Translations under genes and position numbers: made by a program
Part shown: piece after piece, positions 1-11,807 of the stretch
Layout: every line of letters starts with the position of its first letter
How positions within the stretch are numbered: position 1 is the first letter of the stretch
Notes under the pieces: model-generated
The model's input: only the letters and a program-made list of their open reading frames with translations
Databases searched by the model: none
What the model was told of the DNA's origin: nothing
Assembly: GCA_026027325.1 (NCBI GenBank)
Contig: JAMSLZ010000001.1
Span: 3,100,001 to 3,164,000 of the forward strand
Direction of reading: 5' to 3'
Length of the DNA stretch: 64,000 nucleotides
Source: Actinomucor elegans
Taxonomy: Eukaryota; Mucoromycota; Mucoromycetes; Mucorales; Mucoraceae

Positions 1-673
1 AAGATACTAACAATAGTTTTCAGATTTCTCAACTGATCGTAGTCAATTGCTGTATCCGATTAACAATTTCGTGTCCAAAATACACCATTCCATAGTGTAA
101 AACATCAATTAACTTTTATGTTTCTAAAGTATTAGACGGCTAGCATGCGTTTTTGGGCCAATTATAGTCTTTATTAATCAGCTATTCGGCTGCTGAGAGC
201 TCGCAATTTTCTCTTTTGCTGTTCTAATATTACAAAGTATTCAGCTAATATAAACAGTGCTACCTGTGCCTAAATCATCTGTTGCCCTTAATTCGACGAT
301 TAATGAGCGGATTAACGAGATCCCTCCCCTCCCTTATTCCTATCTATACCTAGTAGAGCTGCTATTGAGGGTATACGAGCCTGGTAGAATCAGCTAGAAA
401 AGAATGCTCAAACGCATAGCTAGATCTGCATTTCAAACAGCAGGTAACTACATAATGTAACTTATCTAAAAAGTAGTACAAGCTGCATTATAATCATTAC
501 TCACGAAAAATAATAAATGATCTTCATCATGGTAAATTCATACTATTTATCAAGAATAGAGTACCTGTTCCATTACCATACCCCCAATATGAGCAACATC
601 TTAAGCTTAAGAAAAAGAGGGATCACCATAGGTCTGAATAGTAAATATTCTAATTTTATTATTCATGGTATGA
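1..673. other. gene-free AT-rich stretch
   Basis: No reading frame with protein-like composition was seen on either strand. It lies downstream of the minus-strand polymerase subunit gene and would contain its 3' UTR. Confidence 0.5.
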
Positions 674-2140
674 TTAGGCTTTTTTGAAGAAACTGAATAA
701 GTTGGATTGAGCAGCCGGCTTCTTTGCAGCAGCTCCTTTTTTAGCTGGACTACTCTTGGTACTTGCAGCAGGCTTAGGACGAGCAGCGATAGGTTTCGAT
801 TCCACTTCATCTTCATCCGCGCTTTCAAACTCCCAAACCTCTTCAGTTACTAATATAGATTACAGTTAATCATTATGTTTAAATGATAGTGAAATATTTC
901 TACTACTTACCCAGTAATCCTCGAGCGTTCTTGGTAGTTTTTTTCTTGAGTACCTTTCTTCTGGCTTTTCCTACAGAAGCAGATGGCATAGATGCAGGTT
1001 GCACTGAAGTACCTTTTGGCTCTTCTTCAATGGTTTCTGTTTCCGGAATGTCTTGCATATCGATGTCTTCTTCAACTTCTAAATCCTCAGCAACTTGAGG
1101 TGGCTTCTCCTCAGTTTCATTATCATCCTCATCATCCTCATCATCCGAGAAAATGTCGGAAGCCTTCAGAGTTGTTTTGGCCATGCGTTTTTCTATGTCA
1201 TCTAGTTTTATTAATGAATATGGATAGCTATACCATAAAATAATATTTTACCTGAATCGGGTTTGGCCTTAACTTGTGTCTTTGTTGCGGTGGATGGTGT
1301 TGCAGGCACTGCTTTGGGCTTGGGTTCGTTTTTTGTTGGTGTAGCAACAGCTTGTTTCTTAGTCGTCGCTGGTCCAAAAGATAACGTACCTTTTCTCTTT
1401 GTTGCAGTTGAAGCAGGTGATGACTTATTAGCAGGTGTAGTGGCGACGGCAGTCTTGGAAGGTGTTGCAAAAGGTACTTTACCAGTAGGAGCGGGCACAG
1501 CCTTATTTCCTACCAAACGAGCAGGTGTAAGCTGGCGGATTACAACCTTACTATTTTTCAAAATGCCGCATTTAATACGATCTTCAAGTGACAACTTGGG
1601 GATATCTTTGCAAGCTGTGTAAAGCATGGAAAAATCGCTAGTATCAAATGATGCCACACTGTAAACATGAATACCAGTAATTTGCTTGAACTTTTTTTTT
1701 GTCTCTATTGTAAAAGTATCCGCTTAGTTTTAAGGATGACATTCATACTGTGATTGAGAATATAATTACCTTCGAGATCTGATTCTTTGGTGAGTTGAAT
1801 ATTGAATTGATCAGATTGTAAAGAGGTACCAGTAATACAATATGTTGCATGAACGTTCTTTTGATCCTTTGAAAATTCATATAAAGCTCTATATAAAACG
1901 TAATAAGCTTAATTGAGTATACATAAACTGTTACTTTCAGCTTACTGTTTTGCGGTATTCACATGAATTCCTAAAGATCTAGCCAAAGATTTGTATGTGA
2001 CCTATATCGTTTCGAGATAAATATGTATTATAAAAATTGTTTGCTTTAATGTAAAGTATTACAGGTTTGTTCTCTTGAAGAACATTAATGTTCAAGTATT
2101 CGTTGTAATCTGTCATGAATAACTCGAGAAAGAAAGACAT
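674..2140 (-). CDS. POLD3: DNA polymerase delta subunit 3 (Cdc27/POLD3-like)
   Basis: Third subunit of replicative DNA polymerase delta; in the family it bridges the B subunit to the PCNA clamp in the nucleus. Six exons are readable on the minus strand (first 2063-2140, last about 674-848), giving roughly 400 residues. The N-terminus after the first exon reads VTYKSLARSLGIHVNTAKQ, matching the conserved POLD3 winged-helix start. A middle Ala/Pro/Thr/Lys-rich low-complexity section and an acidic stretch follow. The last residues are QSNLFSFFKKA, a canonical PIP box (Q-x2-L-x2-FF) at the very C-terminus, as expected for this family. The first ATG (2138-2140) is chosen, but an in-frame ATG eight codons in (2113-2115) would align better with the human start. 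Two ACGCGT boxes lie just upstream. Identification is strong because both ends match the family. Confidence 0.88.
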
Positions 2141-2177
2141 GATTTTATGGCAAATGTTTATATTTAATTATAATTTG

Positions 2178-2194
2178 ACGCGTTCGTGACGCGT
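2178..2194 (-). promoter_or_regulatory. tandem MCB-like boxes upstream of POLD3
   Basis: Two palindromic ACGCGT hexamers at 2178-2183 and 2189-2194 (11 bp start to start), 38-54 bp upstream of the POLD3 ATG. ACGCGT is the core bound by MBF (Mbp1/Swi6 in budding yeast, Cdc10/Res in fission yeast), which drives G1/S transcription of replication genes. Single ACGCGT copies occur elsewhere in the window (for example 4823), but this is the only close pair I saw. Function here is inferred. Confidence 0.6.
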
Positions 2195-2933
2195 TGGAAA
2201 TAAGGGGAGTTTAAAATGCAAAGGCATCCACCTTATTTCGAAGCTTTACTAATAGTTCTAATAATATACTGCCTTTTCAGCACTGCTTTCCAAGGTACTT
2301 GTAGTTATAAGCCATGAATATATTTTCGGGAGTAGGCTTAGACTATTTCAGCAGCACAGCGAGGGTTAAATGTGTTATCTCAGTATATCTTGACACCTAT
2401 AGAAAACGAGAAATACTAAGGTGTACACTGAGTAGTTGATAGCATTTTTTTACTATAAACCATCCTATAAAGTGTCGTTGATACTATTAAAAAATGGCTC
2501 GAAGGGTTGCCATCATGGTTTCTACAAATTGTTGGCGATTGAACAATAATGCCACAATCAGGAACAAACCATTTTGTATCAACTTTGGGCTTGTTTTTAA
2601 TAGTAATACATCGCTGATACGATATATTTTAATACAGCTTGTGAAAAAGTAAATAGAGGATCTAATTGTGTAAATATTGTTAGAAAGCTTTTTAATTGAT
2701 CAAGCTGTTTTTGATAAAATCATTTCTTTGAATTTAACGGACACACAGGTATATTATAAGCCATGAAATTCATTAAAAATACGATTACATCCTCTTAATT
2801 AGATTGAATCAGTGTTACCAATTGACTATGCCTCCAAGGTCTCATGTTCATGATGCATAAAAAAATAAGCGCGATTTGTAAATTTGGATCTAAGGGTAAC
2901 TCTATAGTAGCGCAATTTACACGTTTATTACGT
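2195..2933. other. intergenic, no gene seen
   Basis: AT-rich DNA between the POLD3 promoter and the 3' end of the NAD kinase gene. No coherent reading frame or repeat was recognised. Confidence 0.5.
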
Positions 2934-3589
2934 TTACATTTTAGATTTAGTGTCGATCATGAACGAAAGGTTTTGAGTTGGCTCTCTTTCGAGTTCTTTA
3001 TCGGTCCATGCTTCCAAATCAAAGCTACTAGAGGGAGTATTTTCTTCATCATCATCACCGTTTGTAGACTGTGCATCAGAACCTTCGTTTGTTGCAGTGT
3101 CATTATTAGGTCTGAGGTAAGCAAATAGCTTATTCGAAGGAGGTCTTTCCTCCACCTGCTTATTCGCTTCTCCTTCAACGATAAGAAAAGATTTTTGACG
3201 CTTACGCGAGTTCCATTGAAGACAGGACTGAACAGACGAAAACCAATCATTACTCGAATCGCAAGCATTAAACGTTTTAACAGAATAAGGCGAAGCTGTG
3301 ATTTTAACGTGATCTCCCTCTATCAAATACAGTTAGATATGCGATCCATTATCATGGGCCTATGCACTCACGCTTTAATTCTACTCTGTTTCGTCCGTCA
3401 AAGCTGCAATAGGCTGTATGTCGGGCGCCAAATGGAACAACGATACGAATGGCAATCTCACTGGGTAGCATCATAGGTCTAAAACTCAGAGTATGTGGAC
3501 AAATGGGTGTAACTAATGTGCATCGCATACTAGGATGTGTAAGTGATCCGTTGGCCGAAAGCTGGAATAAGCTTGTTCAGTTGGAGATC

Positions 3590-3624
<35 letters not shown>

Positions 3625-4740
3625 CAATATATTTACCGAGTATGCAGTTGAACCTGTTGCTGTAGCAATACACAAACCATCTGCTTGCACTGTAGTTAAA
3701 TGCCGTTCATCACCGAACAGTTCCAACATAGATATATTAGAACTTGGCCCGCGATCCACTACAATTTCATTTAATACGTGGAATGATTCACTGGGTACCG
3801 TTGAATAACACACAACTTTTTCATTGATATCATTGACCAAGTGAGGGTCCGTCTTTGACGCTTGTTCAAAGGCTTTCATCATCCAATTTGTCTCCATCAG
3901 CTCCCATTTACTCTGATCATCTGTAGAAGATGTAGATACAGTCTGTGTCCAAACGGTACCGCTTTGAGATCCTCGACGGGCTCTCATCAAACAATATGGG
4001 TTTTTTCGATATCGGTATACAGTGCAGCTCAATCGCATACGGTTTGTGTGCTTCAAATCACCTCGAAATAAATGATCGAGTTCGTCTTTGTAGTTAGTGA
4101 AGAGAAAAGGCGCTAGAAACCCCAACGATCCCAAATGAAAGGGCATAATAGGTGGAACATTTGTCTGAAAGAGAGTAGAAGAAAACAATATCGATCCATC
4201 ACCGCCAAGCTAAGATACATAATATATTAGTAAGCTGAATGATATACAATTATGTTAGCCTTTACTGTAATAATGAGATGGAATAGCTCAGAGTGCTTAT
4301 AACACAGCTTGGGCGTCCAAAACTTCAGATTGGTACCCCATGCAGGATCTTTTTCTAGCAGATCATTGAGCCCGAATCGTTTTGAATCTTGTAAATGCGC
4401 ATCTACATACCTAAATTGCTATTAGTTTGGTTGCATTAGTTGAGAACATTCAATAAATTTACACGATAAAGGGATTTTTTCTTCCGAATCTCGGTGTAAA
4501 TATAAGCCATTCAGCAAGCTGGCGAGTAAAAATTACTAGCCTATTGTCTCTTGCTTTTGTCAAAACCAAAATGGTGTTTTTATCAGGATTCCAAGCGTCT
4601 CCCTTGGATAATGCTATATGAGGGTTAGATGTGTCTATTTTGCATGAATTCTATTTCTTGCCTTGCTTCTTGTGGGGCGTGGTATCACTCTTTAAATCGG
4701 ATTCTCGCTTAACTCCTGCTTGAATATCGTCTTGCCGCAT
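2934..4740 (-). CDS. NAD+ kinase (ATP-NAD kinase)
   Basis: Phosphorylates NAD+ to NADP+, the source of cellular NADPH. Exons on the minus strand read, in order: an N-terminal segment with NRLVIFTRQLAEWLIFTP and IVYVDAHLQDSKRF, the nucleotide-binding loop LGGDGSIL, the conserved PPIMPFHLGSLGFLAPF block, then ADGLCIATATGSTAYS with the family's substrate-binding GSTAYS motif. The C-terminus runs about 100 residues past the catalytic fold and is rich in Ser, Asp, Glu and Lys, probably a regulatory tail. Introns are short; one holds a T24A11 homopolymer tract. The N-terminus is uncertain: MRQDDIQAG at 4740 is in frame with the kinase but separated by a TAG (about 4650) unless a roughly 66-nt intron (GTTAAG...AAATAG) is removed. 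The catalytic assignment is firm, the start is not. Confidence 0.85.
3590..3624. repeat. T24A11 homopolymer switch in NAD kinase intron
   Basis: 24 T followed directly by 11 A on the plus strand, inside the intron that follows the GSTAYS-coding exon. It is self-complementary through the T/A junction. Several similar T(n)A(n) tracts occur in the window. Confidence 0.85.
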
Positions 4741-6082
4741 AATAATAAGTATATCTAGAACTAAAAGAAAAAGAGTATGGTTTTTGCAAAGTGCTTTTCC
4801 TTGAGATAAAAACGCACAAATGACGCGTGAAAAGCAGATGGTTTTTTGACTGCTTTCCAAAAGGAAAAATTCATTCTCAAGGTGGAATTTGTCTTAGTCA
4901 AGAAGAATTAATACAGTGGTGTAAGCTGGCATATTCTCAAATATGCAGGAATTTCAATTTGTTTATGGTGATACCGGCGGTATTTTGATACAGCGGACTG
5001 TAGTCCCTCTTTCCGATCAAGTATCCATTATAAGTGTAAATGTATACTTTCTTGATTAGTATCCTAAATCTCACACATACAAAAAAAAAACTCCCCATTT
5101 CGTTAATGATGATAAATTAACAATTATATATCATAAAATGGAAACTTGAGTATACATGGACAAAAAATCCAAATAATGCTCTCTCTACTTAATGAACTTG
5201 GTATATAATACATTGAATAAAACAATAGTGCTTAAGAGAGGAAAACGACTCATATTATCGGAGCTGGATAACGACTCTAAATTAGCATAAAACTATCTAA
5301 ATACATTCATTGGCTTCAACATCTTTTACTCTACATATACTTCTAGTATCAGTATATCACCTATCTTCATTGATGCGTTATGAAAAGTTTGATTATTTCT
5401 AATTTTCAGTCAAAAGATATTGATAGCATAGTAGCTGTAGTTAATGAAATTGAGTCCTTTATTTTTTTTGAGCTCATGCTCTGTGTGATCATAGAAAAAA
5501 CACTTGATATATGTGTCTACAATAAAAGTGATTGAGATTAAGTACAACTTTTAAATGTCGCAATAACCATTAGTAGATATATAACAAAATATTGCATAAA
5601 AAAAACGAGCCTTCTCACTCTTACGAGGTGTATTTTACAATGATCAAAACCAGATAATTAAAAAAGACTATTTGTTTCTATCAATGTGAGACGAGAAATC
5701 AAAGATACTGTGAAGTTAATGTCAAGAGAAATGTTCAAGTAGGTGTGTAATTAATGCTAGTTTCCTGACTTTTTTTTTTTGTCTAACTAACCAATAAAAC
5801 TAGATTAAAACATGAAGGCTGCATGACAATGAGAGATCATTGCTTACAGTCCTATTTGCTGCCTGAATTGCCACAGATATACATAAATGGAATATCACCT
5901 GATATCTGATTCGTTCGAACAGCTTCTTAGATAGTAATGCAAGAAGATACCTTTGTCAAAAAGCAACATTTGGCCAATGACAATGAACAATTAGGCCACA
6001 TTGTTTTAAAGTGTAACGGTACACAGGATCAAAAGTGATAGTACATGTCATATTCATGTTAGACGACAGATAGTTTAATAAT
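4741..6082. other. 1.3 kb intergenic region
   Basis: AT-rich DNA between the NAD kinase start and the antiporter stop. A reading frame extends upstream of the NAD kinase ATG to about 4860 but has no protein-like features. One isolated ACGCGT lies at 4823. No other gene was recognised. Confidence 0.5.
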
Positions 6083-8089
6083 TTATTTAGTGACGGATGA
6101 TTCTGCGGATATAGGAAGATAGTTTGCATCTTCGTTTGAATCATTGGAGGAGCTACTATTACTATATGATATAGTAGGCGTATTATTCTTATTATTTACA
6201 AGTTCTGGAATATCTTGTGGGGTCAAAATAGTGATAGCCGTATGTTTGCGAGGCGTTTCCTCTTCTATTACAACGCCATTTTCACCATCTGCCTCAAAAG
6301 GTTTACGGGTGAGTTTGCTGATTTTAGGAATTCGAAGAACTTGGCTACTCATTTCACTGGTCCGCGTGAGTGTTCGTGTAGCAAAGGTACCAATGTAGAA
6401 TAATGGAATGGTAACACCGTGTGCCACAACGGAAGCCAGAACCATAAAATAGATGACGGGTGCAAGAACGGCACGCGCATGTGCATTAGGACCATCCACT
6501 GGTATAGCTTCAAGAGCAACGGTATAGTAAAAGATAGCACCAACACCAATAGGACCAAACCATCCAGTAAAGACAGCTTCACGCCAATTATGAATAGCAG
6601 GTATCCATTTGTATAGAGCAAGGACAATAGGAAGACGTCTAAACAAAAGGACTAGAATGGCCAAAACAACTAATCTCCAGACAGTGATTTGATTAGCTGC
6701 ATCTTGGAACGATGACCAGGGCTATTAATGAAAGGGTTAGATTCATTCTATTTGCTAATTCTGCAAGTATACCATTGTAAAGCCAATGTAAACAAACACA
6801 CTCAAATTGAGCAACATATCCACAACCTACGTCACACTATTAGTTTATATGCAAGTGAAATATGTTTTGGTTGACCAACCTCTGTCAAATGGGCTTCCTC
6901 TGTCTCTACGCGAAACCAATCATTCCAAGTAAATGAGTTGCCTGCGATGAAACAAGCTAAAAGATCATCGCTTCCGATCAAACCTACAGTACCCATGAGA
7001 AAAAGCTATATAAATATCCATTTTAGTTTACACGTTCTCCGATAGCCTAAATCACTTACAGCCAATGCTACTGCGAATACCAAGAATGATTCTTTATCAA
7101 TGAATTTTCTATGTTATAATAATCAATAAAAAAAAAGTTCTTGTAAACGAGTTTCTACTGAATTACCTTTGTTCTGCGTATTTTAATAGTTTTCTTGCTA
7201 CATAACCAGCCACTAGTCCAATAGCAATGGACATGAGCACGTTATAAGCCATAGTCCAGTATGCCCATTTAGCAATAGCTGGACCCGTGTTCATTTGAAG
7301 TAAATAGACGGCCAAGAACAAAAATGGATAACCTAGACCATCGTTTGCACCACTAAAATTCAAGGATTGTGAGCATATGTATTAATTCGAAGGTTTCATT
7401 ATTACCTTTCACAAGCAATAATATGACGGACATGGGTAGGTACATGCTTTTCAGCGAATTTACCCTGAACGATCGAATTAGCCAGTACCTAAAAAGAAGC
7501 GGGTTAGAGTCAAATCTCGACATTTTTTTTTAAAAAAAAAAGAGAGAGTACATACAGGGTCTGTAGGGGTAAAGCATGCGGCAACCATCAGTGCTTCAAG
7601 CTATATACAAACCAGGCATTAATTACTAAAGTCGCGCTTGTGGGTGTTCCAAGGTTACTTACAAAGTTGAGGCCAGGAATGAGGCCCCATACCAGTAATC
7701 CACTGATGAGCCACATATAGATCATGACAGGACCGAGTAGGATGAGAATACTGGCAAGTTCTCTTCGTAAGTAGGCTCTGGGAAGAGCTACACCGGTTGC
7801 CATCACTTGAATACCAATGACAAAACGGGTCAATTGATGTGTAATTTCTTCTTCGTTTCCCCAAGTATGGACATCAATAAAATGGGCGCAGATGGGACCA
7901 AACAGGATACCACAGATGAGCGCAACAGCTGGTAATAGCCTAAATGAGTATTTATTTACAATCACGAAGCTTCATAAACTTACAGGCTTCAGATAAGTAG
8001 AGTCTTTCTTTAATAACAAGTGAGCACAATCCATAGAGTAGAATGAAGCCACCTAGTACGGCTGCTACAATAGATACAGTATCTGACAT
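6083..8089 (-). CDS. Na+/H+ antiporter (CPA1 family, Nha1/Sod2-type)
   Basis: Plasma-membrane cation/proton antiporter that exports Na+ (and often K+) for salt and pH homeostasis. Several exons join into a polytopic membrane protein of about 550 residues. It starts MSDTVSIVAAVLGGFILLYG; first exon 8089 to about 7985. Family hallmarks in order: GPICAHFIDVHTWG, TRFVIGIQVMATGVALPRAY, the CFTPTDPVLANSIVQGKFAE block, ESGANDGLGYPFLF with the ND pair of the ion-binding site, and GWFGPIGVGAIFYY near the last membrane segments. The cytosolic tail after the final membrane segment is only about 110 residues, shorter than the long tail of budding-yeast Nha1 and closer to the short-tailed yeast antiporters. 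One intron contains a T9A10 tract (7523-7541). The assignment is firm; ion specificity cannot be read. Confidence 0.9.
7523..7541. repeat. T9A10 tract in antiporter intron
   Basis: Nine T followed by ten A, then a short AG run, inside an intron of the antiporter gene. It belongs to the T(n)A(n) series seen elsewhere in the window. Confidence 0.85.
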
Positions 8090-8554
8090 TAAGAATTGAT
8101 TTATCAAGCAAATTGCATCCAAAATTCTTTGCAGTCATTATTATTATTAATTGACATTGCCTCAATTGCTTTTAAAATTAAGCTTACTTCTAAGAATGAG
8201 ATCGACGTTAATTTGTCTTAATTAGTCGGTTTTAACTTGCTGGGCGATCTTAATGGAACTTTGAGAAGCAAAAGTGAAAAAAAAAAGACTGGAAATCTGT
8301 GCTTGTTTATTTTATACGAATCTGTACAATTTCTTACTGTTTGATCAACCTTCTTTTGTAACACAGAAACTAAAAATCTATATTAGGTAAAACATGTAAC
8401 AATGCTAGCTTTGCGCTAATTTCGCCAACTCCGCATAGGACTGCCTTTAAGGTTAGTAAAAAAAAAAAGTTTAGTTAGCCGCTTTAATCAATCATTTCCT
8501 GGCAATCGTATATTTGTGGTAAGCCTTTCTTTTCGCCGCTGCCAGCACTGGGCA

Positions 8555-8556
<2 letters not shown>

Positions 8557-8586
<30 letters not shown>
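8557..8586. repeat. (CAT)10 microsatellite
   Basis: Ten uninterrupted CAT units, about 110 bp downstream of the WW-domain gene stop. Not part of any gene I could support. Confidence 0.9.
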
Positions 8587-8630
8587 GGCGCCTGAGTGAG
8601 TTGTATATGCTTTCAAAAGAATAAAAAGTC

Positions 8631-8658
<28 letters not shown>
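8631..8658. repeat. 28-nt poly-T run
   Basis: Uninterrupted T run just past the 3' end of the minus-strand WW gene; read on that strand it is poly-A. Confidence 0.85.
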
Positions 8659-8662
<4 letters not shown>

Positions 8663-8695
8663 TTGATAAATATACTGTTGCGAGTTTTCTGTTTA

Positions 8696-10465
8696 TTAAT
8701 AACGACTAGGAGGAGGAGGGCTACGATAGCGTTGGCGATGATAGTAAGGATCAGAATGGCTATGATTATATCTTCTTATATCATATCCATATCTTTCTCG
8801 AGATCTCAATCGTTCTTGTCGTATTAAATGTTCATTCTGTTCATAATACCACGATGGGGGAGGAGGCGGTGGTAATCTTCTGTCATTATAATCATCGTAT
8901 CGGCGAACATAATATCGGTCCGGAGAAGGGGGTAAAGGTGGTGGCGGTGGACTGGGTGAACGGTAATAGTGATAATAGCCGCGTGCGGATGATGATGGTG
9001 GTGGAGGAGGTGATCTTGAACGATAATGGTAAGGTTCTGAGTGACGTATACGAGAATAGCTTCTATGTGGACTTTTGGCTCTCTTTCTCTTGAGTGATTC
9101 TTGCTCTACAACTGATCTACTTTTGCTAACGGCTTCACGATTACCACTAGTTTCTACTCTAGATTTCCCGCTGTCATTTCTATAATTCCTCTCCTTTTCT
9201 TTTGAATTGCTTCTACTATTCTCTTTTGCATTTGTAACTCTATCATCAGCTGCTACTGCTCTTGTTACTGATCCATTTGGTACAGTAGGAGATGATATAG
9301 TCCTAGTCTGTACTGCTCTTGGTGCTGATCCAGTTGACGTGGATGGCATAGTTTTAGAGATTGATCTAGTTGACGCAGCTTTAGGTACTGATTCAATTGG
9401 TACACTTTTAGGAGTTGGTTCAGTCCATGCTGCTTTAGATGCTGATCCAGTCGGTACTTCTCTTGACACTGATCCATTTGTATCCGCTGCCCGTCGTCTT
9501 GGTGTTCGATCGTCGTTCCTAGAGTGCTCCTTTATTTTATCAGCCACAGTAGCTGGTTTACTTATGTTATTATCGACAGACCGCTGCTTTAGTTGCTCTT
9601 CCTGAGGCTTTTCTTTTGCGCCTACTTTACCGTTGTTTTTAGTTTTGGTGTTCTGGGCTTCCTTTTCTTTCAAAGGTATTTCCCAGACACTTTGACGCGT
9701 TAACTTGTTGTAATAATAAGGTTCTCCTCTATCTGATGTATGCATCACCCAGACATTGTCTTCTTTTACTTTATCTCCTTCCTCTTCTTCTTCAATATCT
9801 ATCACTTTATCTTTGCCGTTCTCTTCCTTATGGTTGTTTGGTTGAGCACTAGTAGGTAACTGCCATGCACTCTCGCGTGTCAATCTGTTATAATAATATA
9901 TTTCACCTTTATCAGATGTGTGCATTACCCATGGTTCCAAAGGTTCCTGTTCTTTAACTTGATTTTCACTCGTGTTTTGCTGTTGTTGTAGAGTCTGAGG
10001 CTGTTTCTTACTTTTCAGAAGTCGCTCCTGTTCCTCTTCTTCTTCCAAACTAAACGAGATCACTTGCTCCTTTTGCTGCTGTTGCTGTTGCTGCTGTGGT
10101 TGTGGTTGTGGTTGGGACACTTGACTAGGATAACTCAATACAATTTGCTGAGGGATATGGCTGGGATAACTCAATACAATTTGCTCTTGGGACGTGTCTT
10201 GTTTCATCAAGTTACTAGGTTTGGAGTCAGTTTTCTCGACTTTTTCTTCTTCATTGATCGAGCTTCTAAATCCGGTATTGGTTCTGCTTGTATAAAGTTC
10301 TCTGTGGGCGGACCGTGTTGAAGAGGTGGATAATGAGGGGTATTTTGTACTTGAATCATCTGGACTTTGGTTACTGTATCTTTCACTTCGATAAGAGCGC
10401 TCTATCTGACGTGAGTAGGAATGTCGATTGCTATCTCGAGAAGATTGCTCGTGACGACGATCCAT
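8696..10465 (-). CDS. double WW-domain, RS/Pro-rich protein
   Basis: Single-exon 589-residue protein starting MDRRHEQSSRDSNRHSYSR. Two WW domains lie at about residues 177-205 (EPWVMHTSDKGEIYYYNRLT) and 235-265 (VWVMHTSDRGEPYYYNKLT), each with the paired Trp and YYY core; WW domains bind Pro-rich partners. A poly-Gln/Pro segment precedes them (about residues 120-135). Between the WW pair and the C-terminus is a degenerate Ser/Thr/Ala repeat region. The C-terminus is rich in Arg-Ser, Tyr and poly-Pro runs (PPPPP), typical of pre-mRNA processing factors. No FF domain, RRM or helicase was seen, so it is not a full PRP40 homologue. A nuclear splicing-associated role is inferred from composition; the specific orthologue is unknown. 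Confidence 0.75.
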   Translation of the reverse strand: MDRRHEQSSRDSNRHSYSRQIERSYRSERYSNQSPDDSSTKYPSLSTSSTRSAHRELYTSRTNTGFRSSINEEEKVEKTDSKPSNLMKQDTSQEQIVLSYPSHIPQQIVLSYPSQVSQPQPQPQQQQQQQQKEQVISFSLEEEEEQERLLKSKKQPQTLQQQQNTSENQVKEQEPLEPWVMHTSDKGEIYYYNRLTRESAWQLPTSAQPNNHKEENGKDKVIDIEEEEEGDKVKEDNVWVMHTSDRGEPYYYNKLTRQSVWEIPLKEKEAQNTKTKNNGKVGAKEKPQEEQLKQRSVDNNISKPATVADKIKEHSRNDDRTPRRRAADTNGSVSREVPTGSASKAAWTEPTPKSVPIESVPKAASTRSISKTMPSTSTGSAPRAVQTRTISSPTVPNGSVTRAVAADDRVTNAKENSRSNSKEKERNYRNDSGKSRVETSGNREAVSKSRSVVEQESLKRKRAKSPHRSYSRIRHSEPYHYRSRSPPPPPSSSARGYYHYYRSPSPPPPPLPPSPDRYYVRRYDDYNDRRLPPPPPPSWYYEQNEHLIRQERLRSRERYGYDIRRYNHSHSDPYYHRQRYRSPPPPSRY

Positions 10466-11090
10466 CGTTTGGTTTTTCTAAATTATTTAAAAGGCAAAAT
10501 AGATCGAAAAGAAGAAAGACGAGTTTGGGGGTCAGGTTCGAAGAACTCAAAGAGGAATTTGAAAGCGTAGACGTGTTTCATTGGTTTTCGGTAGTTGAAC
10601 AGGGCCTCGGCTTTTCGTCTATCGTGTGAATAACGCGAAGTTAAAAAAGGCGAAGTTAGTGCATATGCCACTATAAGCGATAAAATATACTTCAAACATG
10701 TTATCTGCGAGTGTTCTTGGCACTCTAATAGATACAATAGTTTATTATAAACCCAAAGTACTGATAGTATGCAATATTAGGGTAAATACGACCTTGCAAC
10801 ATTGAATCCCTTATAACACATAATATATATATAATTTACAATCATTAATATGCACAGTAAATAAGTTGTAATGCTATTAGAAAAGAGATCCTAAAAAATG
10901 CAGCAAAATGTTTTAAGCATCGGCTGCTTATTAGATGCATTTAACTGAAATTGGTTGAGATCTATAGATCTAATTGCAATAAAAAATGTATGCATTTTAC
11001 AGCGCATCCTGAATATGTGATATACTTACTATACCTTATTTGGGCAATAACTTTGGTAGATTCAATGCTTCAATTTACACAAATGCTAGT

Positions 11091-11140
11091 CATTAGATGC
11101 GACATTAAACTAGAATTGATCAAGAAATGTAGACATATTT
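11091..11140 (+). repeat. dispersed paired repeat, copy a
   Basis: Core GCGACATTAAACTAGAATTG followed by ATCAAGAAATGT. Diverged relatives occur at 20072-20125, 34441-34490, 34591-34640, 38611-38665, 38799-38830, 50335-50395 and 50503-50560. A weaker related half (GAGATCTATAGATC) lies about 140 bp upstream. Confidence 0.55.
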
Positions 11141-11785
11141 GAAATTGATTAATTTTTGAAAAATCCGTAATTCAAACTTTCTAAACATCTCTCCAAACAA
11201 AACACGTTAGTAGCTTAGGTTCGCTGTACTGGCAAGGATACGATCGTATATTGTACTGGCTGTGCTGTATATATGTAAAATGCTCTAGGTACAGCGGCAT
11301 TTTAAAACATTCTAGAATTTGCCTTCTAGCAATGATACCTCGATGAATTACAAAATATTTCTGATCACCTTTAAATCCTTTAATGTGCCATTTGATGATA
11401 CACAAGTGTTATAACATTTTTTTCTATATTATCTTGGCATGAAAACAAGTCAAGAAGATCTAGAAGATATAAATATTAAATATCCGACGGCCAATTAAGA
11501 TGGAGATAGACACAAAGTGCGTGGTAGTGGTAAACATTCGTCATATTTTGATGGTATAAAAGGTATTTTAGATGCGAGGTTAATTGAGAAACTTGGTTAG
11601 TTACATCCTTTTGTACTTTTTTTTTCTTTCATTATGTCAGTCAAATAGAGCCAGCAATACGATTTAAGTGGAAGTAACCATCGGATTATTACTGGGCCTA
11701 ACTTGTTCACGAAACTTCAGCTGGAATTAACTTGTGCTGCCTAGTATATCATTGGTTGAATCCTATTTTCTACGTTTATTTCCTG

Positions 11786-11807
11786 CTTCTCTCTCTCTCT
11801 CTCTCTT
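11786..11807 (+). promoter_or_regulatory. CT-rich core-promoter tract
   Basis: Near-perfect CT dinucleotide run ending 12 bp before the chosen ATG at 11819. Pyrimidine tracts just upstream of the start are common in fungal promoters and support this start over an upstream non-ATG extension. Confidence 0.45.

Larger units (their letters stand above)
8090..8695. other. intergenic with microsatellite and poly-T
   Basis: Between the antiporter start and the stop of the WW gene. It contains (CAT)10 at 8557-8586 and a 28-T run at 8631-8658. No gene was recognised. Confidence 0.55.

Noticed and set aside
4823..4828. Single ACGCGT upstream of NAD kinase as an MCB site
   Set aside because: Isolated hexamers also occur inside introns and coding sequence here (for example near 9697, 12816 and 38604), so one copy is not evidence.
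9207..9605. 132-codon plus-strand ORF
   Set aside because: Antisense shadow of the repetitive Ser/Thr/Ala region of the WW-domain gene.
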